From CAZGMN01 sp964645765 (GTDB taxonomy: Bacteria; Acidobacteriota; Aminicenantia; Aminicenantales; Aminicenantaceae), in contig CAZYBE010000008.1 in NCBI GenBank assembly GCA_964645765.1, positions 1 through 64,000 on the forward strand: a DNA stretch of 64,000 bases, given 5' to 3'. This document shows, one piece after another, positions 33,469 to 43,170 of the stretch; position 1 is the first letter of the stretch; each line of letters starts with the position of its first letter. Made by a program: the position numbers and the translations under genes. The notes beneath the pieces are model-generated. The model was given only the letters and a program-made list of their open reading frames with translations. It had not been told where the DNA came from and ran no database searches.

Positions 33469-33483
33469 TATCGGCTGCCGATA
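33469..33483 (+). terminator. Weak hairpin after the kinase-like gene
   Basis: TATCGG-CTG-CCGATA starts 5 bases after the stop codon at 33464. There is no following T run, so rho-independent termination is doubtful. Confidence 0.25.
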
Positions 33484-33562
33484 GCCGTATAATCAAACCA
33501 GAAGCAAGGGCTCATATTTTCTCCGCGATATTCGGCAGAATAACTTTTTATTTTTTGCTGCC

Positions 33563-35011
33563 TTATTTCTTCTCAGCCTTAGGAGGAGGGATGGTGATAT
33601 CGATGACGTTGACTTTTCCCAGTGTTGAGAGAGGCTTGTCGAAATCCTCCTGCTTTCCGACCACAAGAATCTGGACTTTGTCAGGCCGGAGGTATTTTTT
33701 TGCAACCCGCAGGACATCTGCCTTGGTTACCTTCTCCACTCCTTCCTTGACTTTATCGATGAAATCGAGGGGATAGCCATAATAGGCATAGCTCATCATC
33801 CGGTTGACCACCTTGGCCCTGCTGTCAAAGTTGAAGACATATGAATTTAAATACTTATCCTTAGCTCGAGCCAGCTCTTCATCGCTGACTTCTTCTTTCT
33901 GGATTCGCTCCAGCTCCTTGAACATCAACTCGATAGCATAGACAGTCGATTGGGACTTGGTTTGAGCTCCGCAGCTAAAAACTCCGGGATTTAAGTAAGA
34001 AGCGCCGTAGTTCCCCCAGACACTATAAGCCAGGCCCTCGTCTGTCCTTATCTTCTTGAACATCCGCTCGTAGGAAAGAATGCTGTTCATGACGCTCAGA
34101 GCAGGATAATCAGGATTGTTCATCAATCCTCCAATGTGGCCGAGCAGGATATTAGATTGGTTGACATCAGGCTTTTGAATAACGTTGACCGTGTATTGAT
34201 ATCCATATTCAACTTTTGGCAAGGGAGGAACAGCAACTTTCTGCGTTTTCCAGCTTCCCAGTGTTTTTTCGGCAAGAGCAATTATGTCTTTTGTGTTGAA
34301 ATCTCCCCATGCCGCCATAATGGTGTTGTTGGGAAAGAAATATTTTTTATAGAAATCAACGATATCCTGCCTGGTTATGGCCTCGATCGTGGCATATTCG
34401 GAATGCCAGGCATAGGGACTGTCTTTGCCGTAGATCAGCTTGTTAAATTCCCGGTTCGCGATTTCCATGATATCATCATTCCGCCTGGAGATGATTGTCT
34501 TCTGCATGATTTTTGCCAGCTCAATCTTATCCTCGCGAAAAGCCGGGTTAATCAATAAGTCGGCCAGAATTTCCAGGGCCTTGCCTATGTCTTCCTTCAG
34601 AACAGAGACCATGATGTAGCCTGAGGTCTGACTTATTCCAGTCTCGACTGTCGCAGCCATGGTCTCCAGCTCCTTATCGATTTCATCGCCAGTTCTGGAT
34701 GTCGTTCCTCCGGTTCGGATAACTTCGCCAGCGACAGCTGCCAGGCCAATCTTTGATGCCGGCTCATAGACCGAGCCAGTATGGACCATGGCTCGGATGT
34801 TTATAGTGGGATAGTCGTGGTCTTCGACTAAAAAAAGCTTGAGGCCGTTCTTTAATTCAACCTTCTCCACCTTGGGCATCTTGATTGGATTGAGAGGGCC
34901 GAAAACAAATTTTTCTTTGGGGCTTTTCTGAGCGAAGACAGAAAACCCACAGAATTGGATTAAAAGAAAGAAAATAAAGAAAAGCTTGAATGATCTTTCT
35001 CGTCTCATCAT
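33563..35011 (-). CDS. M16 peptidase-like subunit, catalytic motif lost
   Basis: A 482-aa exported M16-fold protein. The start at 35011 has AAAGGAAA upstream and yields a signal peptide ending FSVFAQ. Where active members have HxxEH, this protein has LAAVAGEV, so zinc ligands are absent. It retains the C-terminal arginine/tyrosine clamp segment (FKKIRTDEGLAYSVWGNYG), the signature of the non-catalytic partner of heterodimeric M16B proteases. Its start is one base after the stop of the catalytic partner, so they are co-translated. Together they should form an exported clam-shell peptidase. The partner role is well supported by the family pattern; the substrate is unknown. Confidence 0.9.
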   Translation of the reverse strand: MMRRERSFKLFFIFFLLIQFCGFSVFAQKSPKEKFVFGPLNPIKMPKVEKVELKNGLKLFLVEDHDYPTINIRAMVHTGSVYEPASKIGLAAVAGEVIRTGGTTSRTGDEIDKELETMAATVETGISQTSGYIMVSVLKEDIGKALEILADLLINPAFREDKIELAKIMQKTIISRRNDDIMEIANREFNKLIYGKDSPYAWHSEYATIEAITRQDIVDFYKKYFFPNNTIMAAWGDFNTKDIIALAEKTLGSWKTQKVAVPPLPKVEYGYQYTVNVIQKPDVNQSNILLGHIGGLMNNPDYPALSVMNSILSYERMFKKIRTDEGLAYSVWGNYGASYLNPGVFSCGAQTKSQSTVYAIELMFKELERIQKEEVSDEELARAKDKYLNSYVFNFDSRAKVVNRMMSYAYYGYPLDFIDKVKEGVEKVTKADVLRVAKKYLRPDKVQILVVGKQEDFDKPLSTLGKVNVIDITIPPPKAEKK

Positions 35012-35012
35012 T

Positions 35013-36524
35013 TTAATTTCCTTTCTCAGGAATAATCTCACCAATCGTTCTATACTTCTTGATGAGATAGGTATTGGCAACTCTCTTGACATCTTCGGCT
35101 GTAATAGCTTTGATTTGCTCGACCTGGTCAAAGGCCAGCTTCCAATCTCCAAGGACAACATCGGCACCTGTCAGCAGAGCTGCCATGCTTGAGTTGGATT
35201 TCATCTGGTCCAGAATGTTTTTCACGTCAGAGCGCTTGAATTTTGTCAACTCCTCAGGAGTAACGGATTCCTTCTTCACCTTCTCGATTTCCTCATCGAT
35301 GAGCTCAAGGCATTCCGCTGAAGTTCTTCCCCTTGCAGGAACAGCATAGAAAGCAATGAGGTTAGGAAACTTCTCGCCCGGAAATCCATTGAAACAGCCA
35401 ACATCAACAGCAACTTTTTTCTCCTTGACCAAAACCTGGTAGAGCCATGAGGAACGTCCCTGGCCGATAATATTAGCCAGAGCCTCCAAGGGAGCACTGT
35501 CTTTATGGCGAAAGCCCGGACGGTGATAGCCGACAATTATTATCGGCTGGGATATTGCTTCAACTATGGCCCGCCTCTCTCCCCACTGTTCAGGCTCTTC
35601 TGTCCTGACTGACTCTGGCTTGGGACCGCTGGGAATCCGGTCAAAATAGACCTCAACCATCTTGAAAACATCATCAGCCTTGACATCGCCCACAATCCCG
35701 ACTGTCAGATTACTGGGACCGTAGAATTTTTTAAAATATTCTTCCACATCTTTTCGAGTGATGGACTGCAAATCTGACATGTGGCCAACAACACCATGGT
35801 GATAAGGATGGGCTTTAAAAGCGGTGGCTACGAAATCTTCAATCAGCTTTCCTGTGGGCTGAGTCTCCAGACCCAGCCTCCTTTCTTCCATGACAACATC
35901 TCTCTCCTTGAAAAATTCACGGAAAACAGGATTGAGGAATCGATCAGAAGTCATGGCCATCCAGAATTCCAGCCTGTTTGAGGGAAGGCTGTCGATGTAC
36001 TGAGTTGCATCGTAATTGGTGTAGGCGTTGACTCCCCGGTCGCCTTCTTTCATCATCATATCCATAAATTCATCGGTGGCAACGTATTCCTTTGCTTTTT
36101 TCTCCAGGGCGTCAAACTTCCCTTGAATCTCTTTCAACCTCTCGGCATCAGGCGCGACTTTGGCCTTTTCCCTTTTCATCTCTTCATAAAGCGCATCCAT
36201 CTCATCGAGGATCTTGGCTTCCGCCTGGAAATCTTTTGTCCCCACAACCTTTGTCCCTTTGAAAGCCATATGCTCCAGCAGATGAGAAATTCCGGTTATT
36301 CCGTAGGACTCATTGGCACTTCCCGCATCAGCATAGACATGAAAGGAGACAACAGGAGCCTCATGCCGCTCGAGAACTATGAATTTCATCCCGCTTTTCA
36401 AGGTGTAGACCTTGACCTGGCTCTTCATAGCATCAAAAGTTTGAGCCAGAAGCAAGATGTTGAAGATGGTAATGACGGCCAGGAAGAGGACCAGTTTAAG
36501 AAAGGAACTTCTTTTTAAGGACAT
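35013..36524 (-). CDS. M16 zinc peptidase, catalytic subunit
   Basis: A 503-aa exported metallopeptidase. I moved the start to the ATG at 36524, which is preceded by AAGGAGGT 7 bases upstream; an ATG at 36545 lies before that Shine-Dalgarno. A signal peptide follows (LKLVLFLAVITIF). The inverted zinc motif HLLEH is His81-x-x-Glu84-His85, with the downstream glutamate expected in ERDVVMEERRLG. Between them is a charged coiled insertion (EMDALYEEMKREKAKVAPDA) that is longer than in mitochondrial-type M16B subunits. It pairs with the inactive subunit encoded immediately downstream. The pair lies after aspS by 186 bases on the same strand and may share its transcript. Confidence 0.92.
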   Translation of the reverse strand: MSLKRSSFLKLVLFLAVITIFNILLLAQTFDAMKSQVKVYTLKSGMKFIVLERHEAPVVSFHVYADAGSANESYGITGISHLLEHMAFKGTKVVGTKDFQAEAKILDEMDALYEEMKREKAKVAPDAERLKEIQGKFDALEKKAKEYVATDEFMDMMMKEGDRGVNAYTNYDATQYIDSLPSNRLEFWMAMTSDRFLNPVFREFFKERDVVMEERRLGLETQPTGKLIEDFVATAFKAHPYHHGVVGHMSDLQSITRKDVEEYFKKFYGPSNLTVGIVGDVKADDVFKMVEVYFDRIPSGPKPESVRTEEPEQWGERRAIVEAISQPIIIVGYHRPGFRHKDSAPLEALANIIGQGRSSWLYQVLVKEKKVAVDVGCFNGFPGEKFPNLIAFYAVPARGRTSAECLELIDEEIEKVKKESVTPEELTKFKRSDVKNILDQMKSNSSMAALLTGADVVLGDWKLAFDQVEQIKAITAEDVKRVANTYLIKKYRTIGEIIPEKGN

Positions 36525-36710
36525 GCTTTTAACCTCCTTATTCATTTTTTTATTTATTCTCTATTAAGAAGAAAATTTTTTCAATCTATATCTGTACCAT
36601 TATTTTCTAATGAATCTATTTTGACCTTCATTTCATTCCCTGCTGGCTAAACAGCTTGCGATTATCAGGCCGAATTTTATGTCAATCATTGCCAGCAGTA
36701 AGTTCCAGGC

Positions 36711-38471
36711 CTATTCCTTTGTTCTTTTCAGACCGAGCTCTTCGAGCTGTTTCGGCTCGACCTCGGAAGGCGAGCCGGTCAATAAGCACAAGGCGCTCGT
36801 TGTCTTGGGAAAGGGAATGACATCCCTGATGGATTGCTCACCCGCAAGGAGCATCACTATCCGGTCAAAGCCAAGGGCGATTCCACCATGAGGAGGAGCG
36901 CCATACTGAAGAGCCTCTAAGAAAAAGCCAAACTTTGCCTCGACTTCCTTCTGGCTCAGACCAAGAATATTGAATATCCTCTTTTGAAGCTCGAGGTTGT
37001 GGATTCGAATCGAGCCTCCTCCAATCTCCACACCGTTAAGAACCAGGTCATAAGCCCTGGCCCTGACGCGAAGCGGCTCCTTCTCCAGGAAAGCCAAATC
37101 TTCCTCATGAGCGGAGGTGAAAGGATGATGCATGGAGACAAGCCTTCCCTCTTCCTCGCTCCACTCGAAGAGAGGGAAGTCTGTGACCCAGGCGAATTTC
37201 AATGCTTTCTTGTTCTCTTCGGCGATGAAAGCTCTTCTCAGCTCTCCTAAGACCTTTAAAGCTATTTCCTTTTTATCCGCCAGCAGAAGACCAAGGTCTT
37301 CTTCTTTACATTCCAGCCTCTCCCAGATGAGGCTCAAACCCTTCTCATTCGCTTTCAAAGAAGACTTGAGCCCCTCCTGCTTCTTGAGCCAGATGAGCCC
37401 CTTGCCTCCAAGCTCTTTTGCCTTCTGGTCAAGTTTTTCGAGCTGGCTTCGGGACAAGGCTCCTCCCTTCTCAATCTTCAAGCCCTTTATAACTCCGCCT
37501 GAAGAGAGGGCCTTCCGGATTAGCTCTGAATCAAGGCTTGAGCTGATATCTGTCAGGTCTATGATTTCCATCTCCGAACGCAAATCCGGCTTATCCGAGC
37601 CAAATTTCTCCATGCTCTGGTCGTATGTCAGACGGGGAAAGGGGCGGTCTATCCTTTGGGCCTTGAGCTCGAAAACAGAAGCCATCATGGCTTCAACCAG
37701 TTCGAATATGTCCGTCTGGTCGATGAAGCTCATTTCGATATCGATCTGGGTGAATTCAGGTTGACGGTCTGCCCTCAAATCCTCATCGCGAAAACAGCGG
37801 ACAATCTGGAAGTAGCGTTCAAACCCGGAAATCATCAGAATCTGCTTGAAAATCTGAGGGGATTGAGGAAGGGCATAGAACCTTCCCTTGTATATCCGGC
37901 TCGGGACAAGATAATCCCTTGCTCCTTCTGGAGTCGATTTGGTTAAGAAAGGCGTCTCTATCTCATAAAAACCATTCTGGCTAAGGAAGTTTCGAATGCG
38001 AAGAGCTGCCTCATGCCTGAGCTTTATGTTGCGCTGCATGGAAGGCCGCCTTAAATCCAGGTACCTGAACTTAAAGCGGAGCTCCTCTGAGGCTTGAACG
38101 GGGTCGGCGATGACAAAGGGCGGAACTTTGGCTGTGCTCAATACGGCCAGCTCTTTAGCCTCGACCTCGACATCGCCTGTTGGAAGCTGAGGATTTCGCG
38201 ATTTCTCTTCGCGCTTCTTCACGATTCCTCTTACCCCTATCACATCTTCCATCCCGACCTTCTTGGCCTCAGCCAGGATTTCTCTCTTGTTCGATGGGAC
38301 GACGACCTGAATAAGCCCTTCTCTATCCCTGAGGTCGATAAAGACCAGGTTTCCCATGTCTCTCACCCTGCTCACCCAGCCGAGAATGGTTACTTCCTGG
38401 CCGGCATGCTCCAGGCGGAGTTCTCCCCCATAGATCGTCCGTTTCCAATCTGTTATTTTCTTAGTTGCCAT
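36711..38471 (-). CDS. aspS: Aspartyl-tRNA synthetase
   Basis: A 586-aa class II aminoacyl-tRNA synthetase of the bacterial type. An N-terminal OB-fold anticodon-binding domain (VTILGWVSRVRDMGNLVFIDLRD) is followed by motif 2 (FRDEDLRADRQPEFTQIDIE), the bacterial GAD insertion domain (about 290-420) and motif 3 (GIALGFDRIVMLLAG). The length is standard. No Asn-tRNA or Gln-tRNA synthetase is present in the window. Whether this enzyme also charges tRNA-Asn depends on residues I did not test and on the presence of GatCAB elsewhere. It follows hisS by 83 bases on the same strand. Confidence 0.96.
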   Translation of the reverse strand: MATKKITDWKRTIYGGELRLEHAGQEVTILGWVSRVRDMGNLVFIDLRDREGLIQVVVPSNKREILAEAKKVGMEDVIGVRGIVKKREEKSRNPQLPTGDVEVEAKELAVLSTAKVPPFVIADPVQASEELRFKFRYLDLRRPSMQRNIKLRHEAALRIRNFLSQNGFYEIETPFLTKSTPEGARDYLVPSRIYKGRFYALPQSPQIFKQILMISGFERYFQIVRCFRDEDLRADRQPEFTQIDIEMSFIDQTDIFELVEAMMASVFELKAQRIDRPFPRLTYDQSMEKFGSDKPDLRSEMEIIDLTDISSSLDSELIRKALSSGGVIKGLKIEKGGALSRSQLEKLDQKAKELGGKGLIWLKKQEGLKSSLKANEKGLSLIWERLECKEEDLGLLLADKKEIALKVLGELRRAFIAEENKKALKFAWVTDFPLFEWSEEEGRLVSMHHPFTSAHEEDLAFLEKEPLRVRARAYDLVLNGVEIGGGSIRIHNLELQKRIFNILGLSQKEVEAKFGFFLEALQYGAPPHGGIALGFDRIVMLLAGEQSIRDVIPFPKTTSALCLLTGSPSEVEPKQLEELGLKRTKE

Positions 38472-38554
38472 TTTTTACTAATTTGCCATGACCAGATTGA
38501 CACTCATAAACCATGAAACTGGCCATTTTTTAGATAAGTTCAAGCAAAATAATT

Positions 38555-39805
38555 TTAAAAGAACTCCCGCAGAATTTCGAGTATCTGTTCTTGAGTCATT
38601 TCCTTCTGTTCGCCGCTGGCCATGTTCTTGAGCTGATATCTTCCTTTTTTGACTTCTTCTTCGCCGACAATCAACACCCAATCTGCTCCCAGCTTATTGG
38701 CCCGGCTCATCTGAGCCTTGAGGCTTCGCTCTTTGTATTCGACGAGGCACTCCACGCCTTCTCGCCTTAAGAGCCTGACTAAGCCCATCCCTGCTCTTTT
38801 TGCTTCCTCTCCCAGGAAGGCCAGATAAAGGAATCTTTCCTTCTTTTTCTCAAAAGGAACAACCGAGAGCAATCTTTCCATTCCCATGGCAAACCCGATT
38901 GCACAGATGTCCGGCCCGCCAAAGACTTTCATCATATCGTCGTATCTTCCTCCGCCGAGAAGAGCATCTTGAGCGCCGAGCTTGGAAGAGATGATTTCAA
39001 AAGTCGTCTTGGTGTAATAATCGATCCCCCGGACCAGTCGGGGCTCAACTCTGTATTTTATCCCATAGAGCTCAAGATAATCGCAGAATTGCTGGAAATG
39101 GCGCTTACAATCATGGCAGAGATAGTCTATGATCTGAGGAAAGGACTTTGATGCCTCGCGGCAGGCTTCAACCTTGCAGTCAAAGATTCTCAAAGGATTG
39201 GTGTCTATTTTCCGCCGGCAGTCTTGGCAGAGAATTTTGCTAACCTCCTTGGCGCGCTTTCTTAATTCTTTGATGTAAGAAGGCCGGCAATTCTTGCAGC
39301 CGACAGAGTTCACCAGAGTATCGGTCTCAGAAACCTTGAGCTCTTGGAGTAGATAATTTGCCATCTCCACAATCTCGGCGTCAACCGCCGGGTCCTCTTC
39401 ACCAAAGACCTCGATGTCAGCCTGATGAAACTGGCGGTAACGGCCTTTTTGCGGCTTGTCATAGCGGAACATTGGGCCGATGTAATAGAACCTTAAAGGC
39501 TCAGGCTGAAGATAAAGGCTGTTTTCGATGATGGAACGGACAACAGAAGGAGTGTATTCTGGCCGGAGGGTTAATGAGCGGCCCGCCTTATCTTTGAACG
39601 TGTACATTTCTTTGATGACAATGTCCGAGGTCATGCCTGTCCCTTTCTGGAAAAGCTCTGTGGGCTCAAAGACAGGAGTCCTGATTTCTCTGTATCCATA
39701 AAGCTCGAAGACTCTCTTGGTTACAGACTCAACGGCCTGCCACTTCCTCGCTTCTTCGGGAAGGATGTCCTTGGTTCCCTTTATGGCGGAAATCTGCTTC
39801 TTCAT
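38555..39805 (-). CDS. hisS: Histidyl-tRNA synthetase
   Basis: A 416-aa class II synthetase. Evidence: the N-terminal AIKGTKDILPEEARKW, motif 2 YYIGPMFRYDKPQKGRYRQF, the histidine-binding LVRGIDYYTKTTFEI, and a C-terminal anticodon-binding domain. The insertion domain carries several CxxC pairs (GCKNC, LCQDC, YLCHDC) that could bind zinc, as seen in many bacterial HisRS. The start ATG overlaps the last 4 bases of accA (ATGA), so the two are translationally coupled. Confidence 0.96.
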   Translation of the reverse strand: MKKQISAIKGTKDILPEEARKWQAVESVTKRVFELYGYREIRTPVFEPTELFQKGTGMTSDIVIKEMYTFKDKAGRSLTLRPEYTPSVVRSIIENSLYLQPEPLRFYYIGPMFRYDKPQKGRYRQFHQADIEVFGEEDPAVDAEIVEMANYLLQELKVSETDTLVNSVGCKNCRPSYIKELRKRAKEVSKILCQDCRRKIDTNPLRIFDCKVEACREASKSFPQIIDYLCHDCKRHFQQFCDYLELYGIKYRVEPRLVRGIDYYTKTTFEIISSKLGAQDALLGGGRYDDMMKVFGGPDICAIGFAMGMERLLSVVPFEKKKERFLYLAFLGEEAKRAGMGLVRLLRREGVECLVEYKERSLKAQMSRANKLGADWVLIVGEEEVKKGRYQLKNMASGEQKEMTQEQILEILREFF

Positions 39806-40758
39806 TTTTCCAGAAAAACTCCCATCTTCCTGAACTTCTGGTATCTTTCTTTCAGTCTTTGCTCAGGAGTTTTTTCCTCCAGCTTCTTTAAAGTTTGACT
39901 GAGGTGCTTGTCCACATTCTTGAAAGTCTGCTCATAGTCTATATGCGCGCCGCCTGGAGGCTCTGGAATAATCCTTTCGATTATTCCCATCTCCAACAAA
40001 TCTTTAGCCCCCATCTTCAAATTCTCGGCTGCCTTGGCCATGGCCTCCTGCTCCTTCCAGAGAATGGCGGCACAGCCCTCAGGAGAGATGACCGAGTAGA
40101 AAGAATACTCGAGCATCAAGATGGCATCTCCCACACCTATGGCCAGCGCTCCTCCGCTGCCGCCTTCAGCGATAACCACGTTGACCACAGGAACTTTCAG
40201 CTTTGATATCTCTTTGAGATTATAGGCAATCGCCTCTGCCTGCCCCTGCTCCTCGGCTTTGATCCCGGGAGAGGCTCCTGGAGTATCGATCAGGGTTACG
40301 ATCGGACGGCCGAACTTTTCCGCAAGCTTCATCACTCTCAGCGCTTTTCTGTATCCCTCGGGGTTGGGCTGCCCGAAATTGCGCTCTATCCTCTCTCTTG
40401 TTGTCCGCCCTTTTTGGTGGCCGATAAAGGCCACGCTTTCTCCATGATAAAAGCAGAAGCCCGCCACGATCGCAGGGTCATCTCCGGCCCGGCGGTCGCC
40501 ATGGATTTCTATAAAATCCTGAGTCAGATTTTTTATATAATCCAGGGTGTAGGGCCGCTTGGGATGACGGGCGATTTGAACAATGTGCAGAGGAGTGAGG
40601 CGAGCGACGATATTTGCCCACTCTTTCTCGATCTGCTCTCTAAGCTCGGCGATTTTCTTTTTCTTGTCGGCGTCCTCGCTTGCCTCGAGTTCATCAATTT
40701 TTTCTTTGAGGGAAACGATCTCTTTCTCTAATTGATAGAAGTCTAACTTTTCATTCAT
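39802..40758 (-). CDS. accA: Acetyl-CoA carboxylase carboxyltransferase subunit alpha
   Basis: A 318-aa cytoplasmic subunit that, with AccD, transfers CO2 from biotin to acetyl-CoA in fatty acid synthesis. The N-terminal coiled region (LEKEIVSLKEKIDELEASED) is followed by the crotonase-like core with GDRRAGDDPAIVAGF, GHQKGRTTRERIERNFG, PEGYRKALRVMKLAEKF and the oxyanion-hole region AEGGSGGALAIGVGD. Length and order are those of the family. No accD is present in the window. It is followed by hisS with a 4-base overlap. A 13-bp-arm hairpin lies upstream, between it and rlmB. Confidence 0.97.
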   Translation of the reverse strand: MNEKLDFYQLEKEIVSLKEKIDELEASEDADKKKKIAELREQIEKEWANIVARLTPLHIVQIARHPKRPYTLDYIKNLTQDFIEIHGDRRAGDDPAIVAGFCFYHGESVAFIGHQKGRTTRERIERNFGQPNPEGYRKALRVMKLAEKFGRPIVTLIDTPGASPGIKAEEQGQAEAIAYNLKEISKLKVPVVNVVIAEGGSGGALAIGVGDAILMLEYSFYSVISPEGCAAILWKEQEAMAKAAENLKMGAKDLLEMGIIERIIPEPPGGAHIDYEQTFKNVDKHLSQTLKKLEEKTPEQRLKERYQKFRKMGVFLEK

Positions 40759-40824
40759 GATTAAAATGCCTATTTATCCGTTTATTCTATAGACTTGGCT
40801 GAATTCATGTCAAGAAGCTTCGGT

Positions 40825-40855
40825 TAAGTGGTTCGAACGCTTTTCGAACCACTTA
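40825..40855. repeat. Perfect 13-bp inverted repeat
   Basis: TAAGTGGTTCGAA (40825-40837), 5-base loop CGCTT, then its perfect inverted copy (40843-40855), between rlmB and accA. There is no T run on either strand, so it is not a simple terminator. It could be a processing site, attenuator remnant or REP-like unit. Confidence 0.6.
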
Positions 40856-40885
40856 GCCTTCGCCATAATAAAATAGAAATTTTAA

Positions 40886-41614
40886 TTATTTATTCTTGAT
40901 GTTTTTTCGCTGGCGGAGGACTTCGTAGAGGAAAATGGCTGAAGCTGCTGCGACATTCAAGGAACTGATTCTTCCCAGGAGGGGGAGGGAAAGAACCTTG
41001 TCGCACATCTTCCTGATTAGAGGACGCAACCCTTTCCCTTCAGAGCCAAAGACCAAGCCCACTGGAATTGTATAATCAAATTCATACCAGAGCTCCTTGC
41101 CTCCTCCCTCGGCTCCGACCAGCCACATTCCTTTATCTTTCAATTCATCCATCGTTCTGGCCAGGTTTTTCACCCTGGCCACCTTGAGATGCTCCAGAGC
41201 TCCTGCCGAGACTGAGGAAACCGTCTCCGATAAGCCCACAGACCTTCTCTCTTCCAGGACAATTCCGTCAGCGCCAGCTCCTTCAGCAGTGCGGATAATC
41301 GCACCCAAATTCTGCGGGTCTTCTATGCTATCGAGCAGGACGAGAAAAGGAACTTTTGCCGACGATAAAATATCCTCCAGCGAAGAGAATTCTTTCGGCG
41401 AGACAAGAGCCACCACTCCTTGATGGCTACTCGCCAGCCGGTCAAGCTTTTGCTTTGGCACGAAAAGAAATGGGATATGATTGGCCTTGGCCAGATGGAT
41501 GATCTCGCTTATCCTGCTCTGCCTTTTATCCTTCTGGATGAATATCTTGTTGATCCGGTTAGGAGAAGACTTCACAGCCTCCAAGAGAGGGTTAAGGCGG
41601 CTGATTCTATCCAT
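40886..41614 (-). CDS. rlmB: 23S rRNA 2'-O-ribose methyltransferase, RlmB/TrmH family
   Basis: A 242-aa SpoU-family methyltransferase. The N-terminal substrate-binding domain (NPLLEAVKSSPNRINKIFIQ) is followed by the trefoil-knot catalytic domain with the three SPOUT motifs: LDSIEDPQNLGAIIRTAEGAG, GLVFGSEGKGL and LPLLGRISSLNVAAASAIFLYE. The extended N-terminal domain and length fit RlmB (Gm2251 of 23S rRNA) best, though other TrmH-family targets are possible. It starts 12 bases after the gltX stop and shares its transcript. Confidence 0.92.
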   Translation of the reverse strand: MDRISRLNPLLEAVKSSPNRINKIFIQKDKRQSRISEIIHLAKANHIPFLFVPKQKLDRLASSHQGVVALVSPKEFSSLEDILSSAKVPFLVLLDSIEDPQNLGAIIRTAEGAGADGIVLEERRSVGLSETVSSVSAGALEHLKVARVKNLARTMDELKDKGMWLVGAEGGGKELWYEFDYTIPVGLVFGSEGKGLRPLIRKMCDKVLSLPLLGRISSLNVAAASAIFLYEVLRQRKNIKNK

Positions 41615-41626
41615 AATAGAGCCCTG

Positions 41627-43138
41627 TTAAAGTCCGGTCTTTCGGATAAACTCCAGGACTTCAGTCACTCTCTCCAGGCAATTCTTTATGGGCTTGGGGA
41701 AGACAAGCTTTGTGCCTTCCTCGATTAACGGGATGAATTTATCGAGCTCAAGTCCAGAGGCCCTTGCCGTCAGGGCAACTCTCAAAGGGTGATAGAGCGC
41801 CTTTCCTTTGTAGCCTGTCTCCTTTTTTATCTCCTCGGTTATGGTCACAAAAAGCTCATAATTAAATTCTTTAGCTTTTTGCATTTTTTCTTTGCAGAGC
41901 ATAACGACTTTGGCTGCGTCCTCGGATTTGATGATATTTTGGGCTTCCTCATCCATGGCCGATGGGGAAAAGTCAAAGAGCAAAGAAAAGGCCGAAGGGA
42001 GTTGGGAAAAGCGGTCGACTCCCTCGACCAGGCTCTTCACCGCCTTTTCCAGCCATCTCCAATGAGCCTCAGTCATTTCATCGGGCAAGATGTTGGCTTC
42101 TTTCAAATAAGGATAAGCAAGTTTGGCAAGCTCCGGAGGAGTGAGCTTTTTCATGTGCTGGCGATTGATCCAGCTCAGCTTTTCATAGTCAAAGATAGCC
42201 GAAGAGCGGCCGACTCTGTTTAGATCAAAGAGCTCGACAAGCTCGCTCTTTGTCAGCACTTCTTTGCCTTCTGGCGGCGCCCAGCCTAAGAGGGCAAGAT
42301 AATTAAAGAGCGCAGAGGGAAGAAACCCCTGCTTTTCAAACTGGTCGACAGCAGTGGCCCCATGGCGTTTGCTCAGCCGGGCGTTATCCTTTCCCATCAC
42401 CAGCGGCACATGAGCAAATTGCGGAGGGGAAAAAGAAAGAGCCTGGTAGACGAGGAGCTGGCGGGGAGTGTTGGAGATATGGTCTTCTCCCCGGATGACA
42501 TGGGTGATTTTCATTAAAAAATCATCGATTACCACAGCATAGTTGTAAGCAGGAAGTCCGTTGGAACGGACGAGTATCGGGTCGCCGATGAGCTCCAAGT
42601 CAAAGCTGAGCGTTCCTCTTATTAAATCGTTGTAGCTGATACCCCCTTCTTCAGGAGTCTTGAGCCTGACTGCAGCTTTCTCTCCGGCGCTAATCCTCTT
42701 TTTGGCTTCTTCCAAAGGAATTGACCTGCATTTTCCGCTATAAATCGGCATCTTTCCTGAAGACAAGGCTTCCTCTCTCTCTCTCTCGAGCTCGCCTGGT
42801 GGGCAGAAGCAGTGATAGGCCTTGCCTCGTTCAAGCAACTCCTGGGCAAATTTCCTGTAGATTTCGATACGCTCGGACTGGCGGTAAGGGCCAAGCCCAC
42901 CTCCGACATCAGGCCCCTCATCCCAATCCAGGCCAAGCCAGCCAAGGTCTTCAATCAGCCTTTTCTCGTACTCCACAGCCGAGCGCTCGATATCTGTATC
43001 CTCGACCCTCAAGACAAAGACTCCGCCTTTCTGCCGAGCAAAAAGCCAGTTGAAGAGAGCGGTCCTGGCGTTGCCAACATGGAGGAAGCCTGTCGGGCTG
43101 GGAGCAAAACGCACTCTGACTTTTTCCATCAGGCTCAT
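41627..43138 (-). CDS. gltX: Glutamyl-tRNA synthetase
   Basis: A 503-aa class I synthetase. The start at 43138 is supported by GGGGA 6 bases upstream and lets the protein begin just before the HIGH region (VRFAPSPTGFLHVGNARTA); the open frame extends further upstream without support. The KMSKS equivalent is ARLSKRHGAT. A zinc-binding-like HCFCPP ... GKCR segment lies between the catalytic halves. The C-terminal all-helical anticodon-binding domain is complete. It begins a minus-strand group with rlmB; copy B of the dispersed repeat lies 33 bases upstream of its start codon. Confidence 0.96.
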   Translation of the reverse strand: MSLMEKVRVRFAPSPTGFLHVGNARTALFNWLFARQKGGVFVLRVEDTDIERSAVEYEKRLIEDLGWLGLDWDEGPDVGGGLGPYRQSERIEIYRKFAQELLERGKAYHCFCPPGELEREREEALSSGKMPIYSGKCRSIPLEEAKKRISAGEKAAVRLKTPEEGGISYNDLIRGTLSFDLELIGDPILVRSNGLPAYNYAVVIDDFLMKITHVIRGEDHISNTPRQLLVYQALSFSPPQFAHVPLVMGKDNARLSKRHGATAVDQFEKQGFLPSALFNYLALLGWAPPEGKEVLTKSELVELFDLNRVGRSSAIFDYEKLSWINRQHMKKLTPPELAKLAYPYLKEANILPDEMTEAHWRWLEKAVKSLVEGVDRFSQLPSAFSLLFDFSPSAMDEEAQNIIKSEDAAKVVMLCKEKMQKAKEFNYELFVTITEEIKKETGYKGKALYHPLRVALTARASGLELDKFIPLIEEGTKLVFPKPIKNCLERVTEVLEFIRKTGL

Positions 43139-43170
43139 ATTAATCCCCAGGGGAGAATGAGTCAAGGAAC

